Assembly: GCF_009932555.1 (NCBI RefSeq)
Contig: NZ_BLJO01000004.1
Location: forward strand, 454,367 to 518,366
Direction: 5' to 3'
DNA: 64,000 nt
Source of the DNA: Steroidobacter agaridevorans
GTDB taxonomy: Bacteria > Pseudomonadota > Gammaproteobacteria > Steroidobacterales > Steroidobacteraceae
Shown: one piece after another, positions 1-10,279 of the stretch
Position numbering within the stretch: the first letter of the stretch is position 1
How the letters are laid out: each line of letters begins with the position of its first letter
The notes under the pieces: model-generated
What the model was told of the DNA's origin: nothing
Database searches by the model: none
The model's input: only the letters and a program-made list of their open reading frames with translations
Position numbers and translations under genes: made by a program

Positions 1-190
1 GTTTCTGGCAGAACAGCTGGGGACAGATCCGGGCCGCGTCCTCGCCTTCGATGGGATCGCAGCCCTTCACGACCACCATCTTCTTCGAGCGCAGCAGTTC
101 CGGCTCCTCCAGATTGCCGAGCAGCCAGAACAGCCCGGACAGGGCGATCCCGAAGACTCCGGCGAAGATGGCGAGGCGTAGCGGCAGCAT
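1..190 (-). CDS. Unknown membrane-anchored protein (N-terminal part, runs off the left edge)
   Basis: Only 63 codons are visible, read from an ATG at 190. Residues about 4-23 form one hydrophobic segment that could be a signal anchor. The following part is polar and has cysteines in KGCDP and CPQLFCQ, which could form disulfides or bind a cofactor if exported. The start lies 12 nt after the stop of the cyclopropane synthase gene on the same strand, so it is probably the last visible gene of that operon. I do not recognise the family. Confidence 0.55.
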   Translation of the reverse strand, partial: MLPLRLAIFAGVFGIALSGLFWLLGNLEEPELLRSKKMVVVKGCDPIEGEDAARICPQLFCQK

Positions 191-202
191 GTGCCGCCAA
201 CT

Positions 203-1458
<1,256 letters not shown>

Positions 1459-1462
<4 letters not shown>

Positions 1463-2256
1463 GGCGTCACGGTCCACTTCGGATGAGTGAAGAATGGCGT
1501 GCGTCGGAACCACAGGCGCAGGGCCTGCCAGTAAATCGCACCGGAAATTTTGGCGGTCATGAGCGGGTATCGATACAGCACGCGCGCGAGCGCGGCGCTG
1601 GAGATTTCCTCTCGTTGCAGCGTGAGCGTGGCGTCGAACACGCGGCGGGTGTGCCCGTCCTTCTGCTGCAGGTTGTCCATGTGGATGCGCAGTTGCTCGC
1701 CCGGCACGCTCAGACGCCAGTCGTAGCTCATGTCCATGGGCCAGAACGGCGAGACGTGAAATTCCTTGCCGAACTCGAAGCGCATCACACTGTCGTTGCG
1801 CGTCGCTGACGCGACGGGAAGGACGTACGCGTGTCGTTCCTTCCACGGCGTGTTGGTGATTTCGGCGAGGATGGTTTGCACCTTCGTGCCGCTGCTGTCG
1901 AAGCAGTAGTAGAACGACACCGGGTTGAAGATGTAGCCGAAGTAGCGCATGTGGGTGAGCATGCGGATCGGGCCATCCGGGCGGCGGCCGGTCTGCGCGG
2001 TGACCGTACGACGCACGGCTTCGTCGAGGCTCAGCTCGTCATGATGTTCGTCGCTGTCGTCGAGCGTCTGGTGATAGTCGGACCGTTCGAAGCGAGCGAG
2101 CGCGGGCCGGCGCGCCGACCAGCACCAGTACGAATCGAACAGATGCGGCAGCTCGGCCAGGTCCAGATACATCATGAACAGTTCGTAGCGGAACTGATGA
2201 CCGGACGGTTCGTGACGGCGGTGACGGACCCAGCCGTTGTAGATACAGCTTTGCAT
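1459..2256 (-). CDS. DUF1365 domain-containing protein
   Basis: A 265-residue protein with the DUF1365 signature FGYIFNPVSFYYCFD (about 104-118) and an N-terminal block YNGWVRHRRHEP. No catalytic role is established. The family is repeatedly encoded between an FAD oxidoreductase of the COG2907 type and a cyclopropane synthase, exactly as here, which suggests a role in modifying membrane acyl chains. It starts 23 nt after the oxidoreductase stop and shares 4 nt with cfa, so translation of the three is probably coupled. Confidence 0.9.
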
Positions 2257-2279
2257 GGGTGCTCGCGGCTATGCCGCTA

Positions 2280-3584
2280 TCAGGCAACGCTCGCCGTAAC
2301 GGGCTGAGCTTGGGATTCTGGAGTGGCCTCGCCGCGCGACGTGAGATCCCACTGGAAATGCTCGAGCGCGCGCATCGCAGTCACGACGCCGTCCTCGTGG
2401 AATCCATAGCGCCAATAAGCGCCGCAGTAATAAGTGCGGCGTGCGCCGTTGACTTCGCGATGGCGGGCTTGAGCGGCCACGCCTTGCGGCAAGTAAACCG
2501 GGTGGTGATAAGCGATGCGCTGAATGATCTTGCTTGGATCGATGGCGTCCGCATGATTGAGCGTGACCAGAAACCTGGTCGGCGCATCCAGCGTCTGCAG
2601 GATGTTCATGTCGTACGTCAGCGCGACCGGCTGCTGCGGGTTCTTCAGCGCGTGATAGTTCCAAGCGGCGCGAGCGAGCGGACGACGCGGCAGGAGCGAT
2701 GTGTCCGTGTGCAGGATCGCTTCGTTCGCGGCGTACGGAAATGCCTTCAACACTTCCCGCTCGGCGGGCGACGGATCGCTCAGCATGTCGAGCGCCTGAT
2801 CGCTGTGACAGGCGATGAAGATGTGATCGAAGCGATGCACTTCGCCTTTGTTCGTGCACACCTCGACTTCATGCGTCCGGCGACGGATGCTTTCGATGGG
2901 CGTCGACAGCCGCACGTCGGCCTTCATCGAGGCCATCAGCTTGCGCACATATTCGCGCGAGCCGCCCTTGACCGCCTGCCACTGCGGGCGGTTGTCGATG
3001 TTCAAGAAGCCGTGGCGCTCGAAGAAATCCACGAAGAAGCGCGCCGGGAACGACAGCATCGCATCGGCTTCGGCGGACCAGATCGCACGACCCATTGGCA
3101 GGATGTAGCGCTCGGCGAACGATTGGGAGTAGCCGTTCGCGCGCAGGTATTCGTTCAACGTCAGCTTGTTGTCGTTGGTCTTCAGCAGCGCGCGCGATTC
3201 GCGGTTGAAGCGCAGGATGTCGTAGATCATGCGCAGGAACGACGGGCTCACGATGTTCGAGCGCTGCGCGAACAATGCGTTCAACGACGTGCCGTTGTAC
3301 TCGAGGCCGGTGCGCTCACAGCGCAGACTGAAGCTCATGTTCGACGGTTGCCACTCCACGCCGAGCTCGCGGAGCATCGCGATGAAGTTCGGATACGTCC
3401 AGTCGTTGAAGACGATGAAGCCAGTGTCGACCGCGTACTGCTTGCCCTGCCAGTCGACATCGATAGTGTTGGTGTGGCCGCCGGGATAGTTGCCCGCTTC
3501 GAACACCGTGACCTGGTGCTGCCGGCTCAGCCGCCAGGCTGCATAAAGCCCTGCGATTCCCGCGCCGATGACTCCGATGCGCAT
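2280..3584 (-). CDS. FAD/NAD(P)-binding oxidoreductase, COG2907 type (amine-oxidase-like fold)
   Basis: A 434-residue flavoprotein. The dinucleotide-binding motif VIGAGIAGLYAAWRLS is at residues 5-20, followed by the FAD-contact segment VFEAGNYPGGHTNTI. It resembles phytoene-desaturase/amine-oxidase-fold proteins annotated as predicted NAD/FAD-binding proteins. Some members encoded beside CFA-like methyltransferases desaturate methylated fatty acids; that function here is an inference from context. The gene is 39 nt downstream of the desaturase gene and 23 nt upstream of DUF1365. Confidence 0.9.
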   Translation of the reverse strand: MRIGVIGAGIAGLYAAWRLSRQHQVTVFEAGNYPGGHTNTIDVDWQGKQYAVDTGFIVFNDWTYPNFIAMLRELGVEWQPSNMSFSLRCERTGLEYNGTSLNALFAQRSNIVSPSFLRMIYDILRFNRESRALLKTNDNKLTLNEYLRANGYSQSFAERYILPMGRAIWSAEADAMLSFPARFFVDFFERHGFLNIDNRPQWQAVKGGSREYVRKLMASMKADVRLSTPIESIRRRTHEVEVCTNKGEVHRFDHIFIACHSDQALDMLSDPSPAEREVLKAFPYAANEAILHTDTSLLPRRPLARAAWNYHALKNPQQPVALTYDMNILQTLDAPTRFLVTLNHADAIDPSKIIQRIAYHHPVYLPQGVAAQARHREVNGARRTYYCGAYWRYGFHEDGVVTAMRALEHFQWDLTSRGEATPESQAQPVTASVA

Positions 3585-3622
3585 GATGGTTCCTTACCCG
3601 GTAAGTGATGAAATGCTTGTTG

Positions 3623-4663
3623 TTAGTTGGCTTCGGCGCGCATGCGGGTGCGCGCGTCGCGCACCTCACGCGGCACCGGTTTGAGATCCCAGACGATGCC
3701 GAACAGCGCCAGGACGCGCAGCCCGTAGTACGTCAGGTCGATCTCCCACCAATAAAACCCCTGGCGCGTCGAGACGGGATAGTGATGGTGGTTGTTGTGC
3801 CAGCCTTCGCCGAAGGTGAGCAGGGCGAGCCACAGGTTGTTGCGGCTGTCGTCGGGGGTCTCGTAACGGCGCTTGCCGAAGCGATGACACAGCGAGTTGA
3901 TGGTGTAGGTCGCGTGATAAGTGACGACCGTCGAAACGAAGAAGCCCCACACCAGCATCTGCCAGCGGGTGGTGTGCAGGCCTGGGGCGACGTGTTCGAG
4001 CAGTGCGCCCAGGCCGAACAGACCGACCGCGAGCGCCACCGGCACCAGGATGTCGAAACGATCCAGCAGCTTCAGCTCGGGAAACTTCAGCAGGTCGCGG
4101 ACGCGGGACAGATCGGGCTGGAAGTGACGGCGCGACAGGAACCAACCCATGTGGCTCCAGAGGAAGCCGCGTTGCACCGGCGAGTGAACGTCGTGCTCGG
4201 TGTCGGAGAACGCGTGATGATGACGGTGGTGCGCAGCCCACCAGATCGGGCCGCGCTGCACGGCTGAAGCGCCGAGCAGAGCGAACACGAACTGGCCGGC
4301 GCGCGAAGTCTTGAACGAACGGTGCGAGAAGTAGCGATGGTAGAAGCCGGTGATCGCGAACATGCGGATCACGTACATGCCGATCGCGACGCCGGCGGCA
4401 ATCGGACTGACGCCGACGAACAGCACTGCCACGCAGGCGATGTGCATGCCGATGAAGGGAATCACGCGCAGCCAGTCGATGCTGTCGATCCTGGCTTCGT
4501 CGTAATTTGCCAGCCCTGCGCGCACGTCGAGCCAGCTGGTCAAGCTGGTCAACAGGCTCACTTTCTTCTTGTCGAAAGCGGCCGAGGCCCTTTCGACCCG
4601 CCCGTCAAAAGGCGTGACTTTTGACGGGCTCGTCCGGGGTGCGGCTTCAGGGTTGGTGCTCAT
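3623..4663 (-). CDS. Acyl-CoA / fatty acid desaturase
   Basis: An integral membrane di-iron desaturase of the stearoyl-CoA type. All three histidine boxes are visible: HRYFSH, HHRHHH and, near the C-terminus, HNNHHH, separated by hydrophobic segments (about 65-110 and 195-245). Three in-frame ATGs occur at 4693, 4669 and 4663. I prefer 4663 because GAGGA lies nine bases upstream of it. It would supply the unsaturated acyl chains used by the methyltransferase and oxidoreductase in the same operon. Confidence 0.9.
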   Translation of the reverse strand: MSTNPEAAPRTSPSKVTPFDGRVERASAAFDKKKVSLLTSLTSWLDVRAGLANYDEARIDSIDWLRVIPFIGMHIACVAVLFVGVSPIAAGVAIGMYVIRMFAITGFYHRYFSHRSFKTSRAGQFVFALLGASAVQRGPIWWAAHHRHHHAFSDTEHDVHSPVQRGFLWSHMGWFLSRRHFQPDLSRVRDLLKFPELKLLDRFDILVPVALAVGLFGLGALLEHVAPGLHTTRWQMLVWGFFVSTVVTYHATYTINSLCHRFGKRRYETPDDSRNNLWLALLTFGEGWHNNHHHYPVSTRQGFYWWEIDLTYYGLRVLALFGIVWDLKPVPREVRDARTRMRAEAN

Positions 4664-4726
4664 GCTCATGCGTCCTCGTGACGGATTTCGCATGAGCGAC
4701 GAGCTGTGGATTCAATCGCTAATTCA

Positions 4727-6178
4727 TTAACGCAGTTGGGAATAAACCTGAAGCGCGCGCTTGCGGGATTCCCCCAAATCGAGCACCGGGCGCGGATAGG
4801 TTTTGTCGAATTCGACGCCGGCCCGCTGTAAAACAGCTTCGGGCGCGGCCCACGGTTGATGAATCCAACGGTCCGGCAGGCGCGCGAGCTCGGGCACCCA
4901 ATGCCGAATGTAGCCACGCACGGGATCGAAGCGCTTCGCCTGCAGCACAGGATTGAAGATGCGGTAGTAGGGCGCGGCATCGGCCCCGCAGCCCGCAACC
5001 CATTGCCAACCGAGTGTATTGTTCGCCAGATCCGCATCGACCAGCGTCTCCCAGAACCATTGCGCGCCCTGCAGCCAGTGGATCTGCAGGTTCTTGGTTA
5101 GTACGGAGGCGACGATCATTCGGATGCGGTTGTGCATCCAGCCGGTGCGCCACAGTTCGCGCATCCCGGCGTCGACCAGTGGAATGCCGGTCGCGCCTCG
5201 CTGCCAGGCTCGCAGGTCGGAAGCACTGCGCCGCCATTTCTGTTTCGCGAAGCGTTGGTCGAGAGGCTGGTTGGTCGTAGCGGGAAAATGAAACAGCAGG
5301 TGATGTGCGAACTCGCGCCAACCAATCTGTCGCAGATAGCTGTCGACGCCTTTGGTCCGCGCCGCTTCGGTGTCCGAGTGTCGGAGAGCGGCGACAATCT
5401 GCCGCGGTCCGACTTCACCGAAATGCAGATGCGGCGACAGGCGCGAGGTCTCGATCAGATCGGGTCGATCGCGACCGGTCGGGTAGCCGGCAATATGTTT
5501 GCTGAATTGTGCGAGCTGTTTCAGTGCGCCGGCTTCACCCGGTGTCCACATCTGGGCCAACCCCTCATCCCAGTGGATCTTCGGCGAGAGCGCGAGATCG
5601 TCGATGTCGATGCAAGACACGCTGCGTGGCACCGGCGGCAACTTGCGCGGCGCTTTGGCTGGCGTGAGCAAAGTCGGCAAGTGCTTTTCGACGGTGCGCC
5701 AGAACGGCGTGAACACTCGATACGGCAGCCTTTGCCCATTCAAGATCGTGCCCGGCTCGAACAGCAAGGCCGCGTTGCTTTGTTCGACCGACACGCCGTC
5801 GTCATCCAGCGCGGCGACGATCCTGGCATCGCGCTTCAATGCCGCCGGTTCGTAGAGCTTGTTCCAGCACACCAGCGTCGCGCCCGTTTCCCGAATACAA
5901 CGGCGCAGCGCCGCCAGAGAGTCGCCTCGTTGTACCACCAGCCGGCTGCCGATTTTACGCAGACCGGCGTCCAGCGCGACCAAGCTGTGATGCAGCCACC
6001 AGCGACTGGCCGCGCCCGGCGCCCAGGGTCGTTCCTCGTCCGGCGAATAGACGAAGACAGGCACCACGCGCCCGGCGTGTTCGAGAGCATGGCGCAGCGA
6101 AGGATTGTCGGCGAGGCGGAGATCGCGTCGGAACCAGACTATGGCAGTCCGGACGGAGGCGGATCGTTGCGCGTTCAC
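4727..6178 (-). CDS. phrB: Deoxyribodipyrimidine photolyase (CPD photolyase family)
   Basis: Repairs UV-induced pyrimidine dimers with light. The 483-residue protein starts with the antenna-domain block VWFRRDLRLADNPSL (about 14-28). Its C-terminal half holds the FAD-binding signature: WREFAHHLLFHFP, GIPLVDAGMRELWRTGWMHN, and WQWVAGCGADAAPYYRIFNP. Start codon is GTG. It is the first gene of the operon, with 63 nt before the desaturase start. A photolyase in one operon with CFA-type lipid enzymes matches the conserved core of the ChrR/sigma-E photo-oxidative stress regulon known from Rhodobacter. No sigma/anti-sigma pair is visible here. Confidence 0.95.
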   Translation of the reverse strand: MNAQRSASVRTAIVWFRRDLRLADNPSLRHALEHAGRVVPVFVYSPDEERPWAPGAASRWWLHHSLVALDAGLRKIGSRLVVQRGDSLAALRRCIRETGATLVCWNKLYEPAALKRDARIVAALDDDGVSVEQSNAALLFEPGTILNGQRLPYRVFTPFWRTVEKHLPTLLTPAKAPRKLPPVPRSVSCIDIDDLALSPKIHWDEGLAQMWTPGEAGALKQLAQFSKHIAGYPTGRDRPDLIETSRLSPHLHFGEVGPRQIVAALRHSDTEAARTKGVDSYLRQIGWREFAHHLLFHFPATTNQPLDQRFAKQKWRRSASDLRAWQRGATGIPLVDAGMRELWRTGWMHNRIRMIVASVLTKNLQIHWLQGAQWFWETLVDADLANNTLGWQWVAGCGADAAPYYRIFNPVLQAKRFDPVRGYIRHWVPELARLPDRWIHQPWAAPEAVLQRAGVEFDKTYPRPVLDLGESRKRALQVYSQLR

Positions 6179-6220
6179 GAGGGCGCGCTTATCGCTGTGC
6201 GAGGGAGGGAGTTTTGGAGT

Positions 6221-6249
6221 GACCGCGCCGCGTTAGACCGGGCGCGGTC
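6221..6249. terminator. Inverted repeat between the acidic-protein gene and the photolyase operon
   Basis: GACCGCGCC (6221-6229) pairs with GGCGCGGTC (6241-6249) over an 11-nt loop. It lies after the stop of the acidic-protein gene and before the photolyase start, both minus strand. There is no T-tract, so termination is only possible; it might equally be an operator for the photolyase operon. Confidence 0.35.
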
Positions 6250-6294
6250 GCCATGTTGACCGTCAGACCGCAGAGGAATCGGCAGAAGGGGCGC

Positions 6295-6645
6295 TCAGGC
6301 GTCGTCCCGATCGTTGTAATCGTCATCGTCGTCGTCGAGGTCTTCGTCCTCGTCGTCGTCCCAATCGTCGTCGTCCTCGTCCCAATCGTCCTCGTCTTCG
6401 TCGTCCTCTTCGTCCTCTTCCTCTTCTTCCTCGTCGTCACTGGCCCAGCCTTCCGGCTCCTGGGACAGCTCCAGGTCGAGCTCGTGCCAGGTATCGAGGT
6501 CGATTTCCTCGATATCGCCGTTCTCGTACTGGACTTCGACCAGTTCCTGGTCGGGATCCACGGACAGGACCTTGAAGACCTCGTTTTCTTCGAGATCCTC
6601 ATACCATTTTCCCTGGACCGGGTCGTAATCTCTGGCCACGCACAC
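6295..6645 (-). CDS. DUF6763-like protein with a very acidic C-terminal tail
   Basis: A 116-residue protein. Residues 1-66 form a small domain with GKWYEDLEENEVFKVLSVD and VEVQYENGDIEEIDLDTWHE, which resembles short gammaproteobacterial DUF6763 proteins. Residues 69-116 are almost only Asp and Glu with a few Trp and Tyr, giving a GTC/CTC-repetitive DNA stretch at about 6296-6435. A start two codons downstream (GTG) is possible. The acidic tail is longer than I expect for the family and could mimic nucleic acid, bind cations or contact a basic partner; none of this is shown. Confidence 0.7.
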   Translation of the reverse strand: MCVARDYDPVQGKWYEDLEENEVFKVLSVDPDQELVEVQYENGDIEEIDLDTWHELDLELSQEPEGWASDDEEEEEEDEEDDEDEDDWDEDDDDWDDDEDEDLDDDDDDYNDRDDA

Positions 6646-6808
6646 ACCTCAAACGACGAGAACCGGTGTATTCACCGGCGGCGGAATATTAGGGGCATTC
6701 TCCAAGACTGCCAAGTGAGTGAAACAGCGGCGGCGCGGACTTTCATGGGGCGGATGGACTGGGGTCCGGTCGGTGCCTACACTGCCGCGCCCTTTCACAC
6801 TTCATGCC

Positions 6809-7954
6809 ATGACTACGACCCCACGAGTACAGACGTCCGCCCAGCCGCTATTGCAGGCACGGCGTATCGTCATCAAGGTCGGCTCGGCCTTGCTGGCCGA
6901 TGCCGCCAGTGGCGCGGTCCGGCGCGACTGGCTGGAGACCCTGGCGGCCGATATCGGTGCTTTGCGCCGGCGGGGTCAGGAAGTGCTGCTGGTGTCCTCG
7001 GGCGCCATCGCGCTGGGCCGGCGCCAGCTCGGACTGGCTCCAGGCAAGCTGAAACTGGAAGAGAAGCAGGCAGCCGCGGCGGTCGGCCAGATCCGCCTGG
7101 CGCACGCATGGACCGAAGTCCTGGAGCACCACGAGCTGAGCGTCGCGCAGATTCTGCTGACCCCGGGCGATACCGAGCAGCGACGCCGGTACCTGAATGC
7201 TCGCAACACCCTGCGTACTTTGTTGAAGCTCGGCTCGGTGCCGGTCATCAACGAGAACGACACGGTCGCTACCGCCGAAATACGTTATGGTGACAACGAC
7301 CGCCTGGCCGCGCGCGTCGCGCAGATGATCAGCGCCGACTGCTTGATCCTGTTGTCGGATGTGGACGGCCTCTACACCGCCGATCCCACGCGCGATCCCA
7401 ACGCGCAATTCATTCCCGAAGTGCGCACCATCACGCCCGAAATCCAAGCCATGGCGGGCGGGTCGGCATCCGCCGTCGGCACCGGCGGCATGGCGACCAA
7501 AATTACCGCGGCGAAAATTGCCGTCGGTGCAGGCTGTCATATGTGCGTGTCGCTGGGCCGGGAGTTGCATCCGGTCAAGCGGATCGAGGACGGCGCGCGT
7601 TGCAGCTGGTTCTATCCTTCGGCGAGTCCGTCGACCATGCGCAAGCAATGGATCGCGGGCACGTTGCAACCGGCGGGCGAGCTTTATGTCGATGAAGGGG
7701 CTGCTGCCGCCCTCAGCCGCGGCAAAAGTTTGTTGCCGGCCGGCGTCACTCGAATCGTCGGTCCGTTTCAGCGCGGCGATGCGCTGATCGTGCGTGATGC
7801 GATGGGAAAAGAAATCGCGCGCGGGCTGGTTGCGTATTCAAGCGCCGACGCCGAGCGCCTGCTCGGACACAAATCCAGTGAGATCGAGACGCTGCTTGGA
7901 TTCCATGGGCGCGATGAAATGATCCATCGAGACGATCTAGTACTCACGAGCTAA
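6809..7954 (+). CDS. proB: Glutamate 5-kinase
   Basis: Catalyses the first step of proline synthesis, ATP-dependent phosphorylation of glutamate. The 381-residue protein has the amino acid kinase domain: [21 protein letters not shown], and [20 protein letters not shown]. It ends with a PUA domain (about residues 285-370), as in Escherichia coli ProB. The ATG at 6809 is chosen because the 30 residues upstream are not family-like. It is not adjacent to proA, which lies about 9 kb downstream on the same strand. Confidence 0.96.
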   Translation: MTTTPRVQTSAQPLLQARRIVIKVGSALLADAASGAVRRDWLETLAADIGALRRRGQEVLLVSSGAIALGRRQLGLAPGKLKLEEKQAAAAVGQIRLAHAWTEVLEHHELSVAQILLTPGDTEQRRRYLNARNTLRTLLKLGSVPVINENDTVATAEIRYGDNDRLAARVAQMISADCLILLSDVDGLYTADPTRDPNAQFIPEVRTITPEIQAMAGGSASAVGTGGMATKITAAKIAVGAGCHMCVSLGRELHPVKRIEDGARCSWFYPSASPSTMRKQWIAGTLQPAGELYVDEGAAAALSRGKSLLPAGVTRIVGPFQRGDALIVRDAMGKEIARGLVAYSSADAERLLGHKSSEIETLLGFHGRDEMIHRDDLVLTS

Positions 7955-8029
7955 CGCGGGTTTCACCCGGCTGACTCGCAGGGCGGGTTTGTTAGTATCG
8001 ACCGCTTGGACACTCGTCCATCAGCGGAT

Positions 8030-9442
8030 ATGCAAGTTCTACAACAACCTTCCCTGCGCCGGAATCGCGCGCTGGTCGCTACGATTGCGCTCAGCTTTTT
8101 GCTGCTGTTGGGCTCGGCCGCGCTGACGTTTCATGTGTCGCGTCAAGGCGTCGAAGCGGACGCGCTGGTCGTGCACACGATGGAAGTGCAGCGAGCACTC
8201 AATACGACTCTGCTCACGCTCGGCGGCGCCGAATCGGGGCTGCGCGGCTTTCTGTTGACCGGCAACGAAGCTTTTCTAAAGCCCTATCAGGATGCCGGCG
8301 AGCAGTTGCCGGCGCAGCTGATCACGTTGCGCGAGAGCGTCGCCGACAGTCCTCTGCAACTCGCCAATGTCGAAGCGGTCGCGCCGTTGATCGAGCAGCG
8401 ACTGGCGGGCATCGACATGGCATTGACTGCATATCGCGACGGTCGCCGTGCCGATGCGATCGCCGCGCTTCAACGCTCCGGACTGCCGACGTTGAATGAC
8501 GTCCGCTCGCGCATCGAGGCGGCCACCGAGTTCGAGCAGAAATTGCTGGTCGAGCGTCAACGCGCGGCGGCCGGGTTGCGCGATCGTTTCACCAGCGCCG
8601 TCCTCGTGATGCTGATCGCGTGCGGCCTGCTGGCGTTGTTCGCATTGATCAGCGTGCGTCGGTATGTGGCAACGGTCCACGAAAGTCGGTTGCGGCTCGC
8701 TTCTCACAATGTCGAGCTCGAGCAGCGAGTGCAGGCGCGGACCGAAGATCTGGCGAAGGCCGCCGACGATGCGAATCGCGAGCGCGCCCGAGCGGAGTCG
8801 CTGTTGACCGACGTCAATCATCGAGTGGGCAACAATCTCGCGCTGGTGTCGTCGTTCCTGACGATGCAGCAGCGCGCGGTGAAGAATCCGGATGCGGCTC
8901 GAGCCTTGAGCGCCGCCCGCATGCGAGTGCAGGCGATCGCGTCGGCGCATCGCAAGCTGCGCCTGGGCGCGGACTTCGCGACTGTGAAGGTCAACGAGGT
9001 GCTCGGCGCCGTGCTCGAGGACATCAGCGCCGGCCTGCCGCCGGGAGATTTGATCCGGATCCAGTGCCAGGTCGAGCCGCTGGAAATCAATGCGCGCGAC
9101 GCGGTGTCGCTCGGCGTGTTGACCAGCGAGCTGGTGATGAACGCGGTCAAGCATGCGTTCGCGCCGGGCGAGACGGGCGAAGTGAGCGTAGTACTCGTGC
9201 ACGGCGCGGATTCGGTTGCCGTGTTGGAAGTATCGGACGATGGAGTGGGCTGGCATGACAACAAACATTCACAAGAAACAGGCGGGCTGGGCGCAAAGAT
9301 CATCGACATGGTCGCGCGGCAGTTCGGCGGGCGCCCGGAGCGTACTGCTCGATTTCACGAAGGCGCTGCTGCGCCGGGGCGTCGGCCTGGCACGCGGATC
9401 CGCGTCAACCTCACCAAGCTCCAGGTCATGCCCGCCTCCTGA
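8030..9442 (+). CDS. CHASE3-domain sensor histidine kinase (HisKA_2/HWE-like)
   Basis: A membrane sensor kinase of about 470 residues from the ATG at 8030 (a TTG at 8006 is possible). TM1 is at about 14-34, a helical CHASE3-like sensor domain at about 40-175 with the motif AESGLRGFLLTGNE, and TM2 at about 189-210. A coiled linker leads to the H-box NHRVGNNLALVSSFL with His at about 264. The ATPase part has ELVMNAVKHAF, DDGVGW and GGLGAKII. This HisKA_2 class often partners receiver-only regulators, and the next gene encodes one. Confidence 0.9.
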   Translation: MQVLQQPSLRRNRALVATIALSFLLLLGSAALTFHVSRQGVEADALVVHTMEVQRALNTTLLTLGGAESGLRGFLLTGNEAFLKPYQDAGEQLPAQLITLRESVADSPLQLANVEAVAPLIEQRLAGIDMALTAYRDGRRADAIAALQRSGLPTLNDVRSRIEAATEFEQKLLVERQRAAAGLRDRFTSAVLVMLIACGLLALFALISVRRYVATVHESRLRLASHNVELEQRVQARTEDLAKAADDANRERARAESLLTDVNHRVGNNLALVSSFLTMQQRAVKNPDAARALSAARMRVQAIASAHRKLRLGADFATVKVNEVLGAVLEDISAGLPPGDLIRIQCQVEPLEINARDAVSLGVLTSELVMNAVKHAFAPGETGEVSVVLVHGADSVAVLEVSDDGVGWHDNKHSQETGGLGAKIIDMVARQFGGRPERTARFHEGAAAPGRRPGTRIRVNLTKLQVMPAS

Positions 9443-9581
9443 AGTCGTTCGCACCGGCAGCTCGCCGATGACGCGGCCGGCAGTGATGCGCGATCCGCGC
9501 GTCCTGCTGTTTCCGTTACGGCGCGCCCCGCACCGGGAAGGCGGCGACGGCACCGGCACGGAAGGCACGACGAAAGGGCCG

Positions 9582-9938
9582 ATGTCGGGCATGGCGGTGC
9601 TGGTCGTCGAGGATGACTTCATCGTCGCGTACGACATGCAGATGATGCTGGAAGAGCAGGGCGCGCGCGTGCTCGGGCCGGCCACCAGCCTTGCCGAGGC
9701 GCAGGAACTGCTGGCGAAGGAGCGGCCGACGGTCGCCGTGCTCGACGTGAATCTCAACGGCGAATATGTGTTTCCGCTGGCCGAGGCACTGTGCACGCAG
9801 AAGGTGCCGTTTGTATTCGCGACGGCCTACGCGGATGAAGATCGGCTGTTTCCGCAGGCCGCCCGCGGCGCGCCGCGTTTGGCGAAGCCGGTGTTGCCGA
9901 ATGTGCTGATCGCGCAGCTGATGCGGCTCAAGCGCTGA
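9582..9938 (+). CDS. Single-domain response regulator (receiver only)
   Basis: A 118-residue receiver domain with the acidic pair in VVEDDF (about 9-12), phospho-acceptor Asp in VAVLDVNL (about D55), Thr in FATAYAD and the conserved Lys in LAKPV (about K102). There is no output domain. In-frame starts exist upstream (9468), but the added residues are low complexity. It lies 139 nt after the kinase stop and is the likely phosphate acceptor of that kinase, possibly passing the signal to a further protein. Confidence 0.85.
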   Translation: MSGMAVLVVEDDFIVAYDMQMMLEEQGARVLGPATSLAEAQELLAKERPTVAVLDVNLNGEYVFPLAEALCTQKVPFVFATAYADEDRLFPQAARGAPRLAKPVLPNVLIAQLMRLKR

Positions 9939-9939
9939 G

Positions 9940-10224
9940 TCAGTGGGTGGTGTCGCGCCGATTCACCGGAATGTCGACATAACGATGGGCCGGTGCGTCG
10001 CTGGCCGGGAAGGTTTCCTTCAACGACTCGTCGATCTGGTCTTCGCAGGCCGCGATGGGATTGCGCACTCGATAACGGCGGGCAATGCCTTTGATCGCGG
10101 GCATCGCGATCAGCGCCAGTGCACCCAATAGCAGGACGGATTCCACCGCATCGAAGACCGAGCGCCGTCTCGGTGCGTAGTCAGCCAGGTCGTCATCGTC
10201 GTCGTAGCGCTCGTAGTCACGCAT
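9940..10224 (-). CDS. Small membrane protein with FPASD motif, unknown function
   Basis: A 94-residue protein. An acidic, Tyr-rich N-terminus (YERYDDDDD) precedes one hydrophobic helix at about 28-46. The C-terminal part carries IDESLKETFPASDAPAH, a short motif recurrent in small proteobacterial proteins (E-L-K-E-T/S-FPASDPPA) without known function. It is convergent with the response regulator gene, one base apart. Confidence 0.65.
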   Translation of the reverse strand: MRDYERYDDDDDLADYAPRRRSVFDAVESVLLLGALALIAMPAIKGIARRYRVRNPIAACEDQIDESLKETFPASDAPAHRYVDIPVNRRDTTH

Positions 10225-10279
10225 GAGCCTTCTCCCATGAATGTCCTACCGAGACGCTTCGCCGACCGGCGCGGTTCCG

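Noticed and set aside
1463-1846. N-terminal extension of the cyclopropane synthase frame
   Set aside because: It overlaps the DUF1365 gene in another frame, is Arg/Ala-rich, and family members start near the ATG at 1462.
2259-3608. 449-codon plus-strand frame opposite the FAD oxidoreductase
   Set aside because: The minus strand holds a Rossmann motif and matches a known family in an operon; the plus frame does not.
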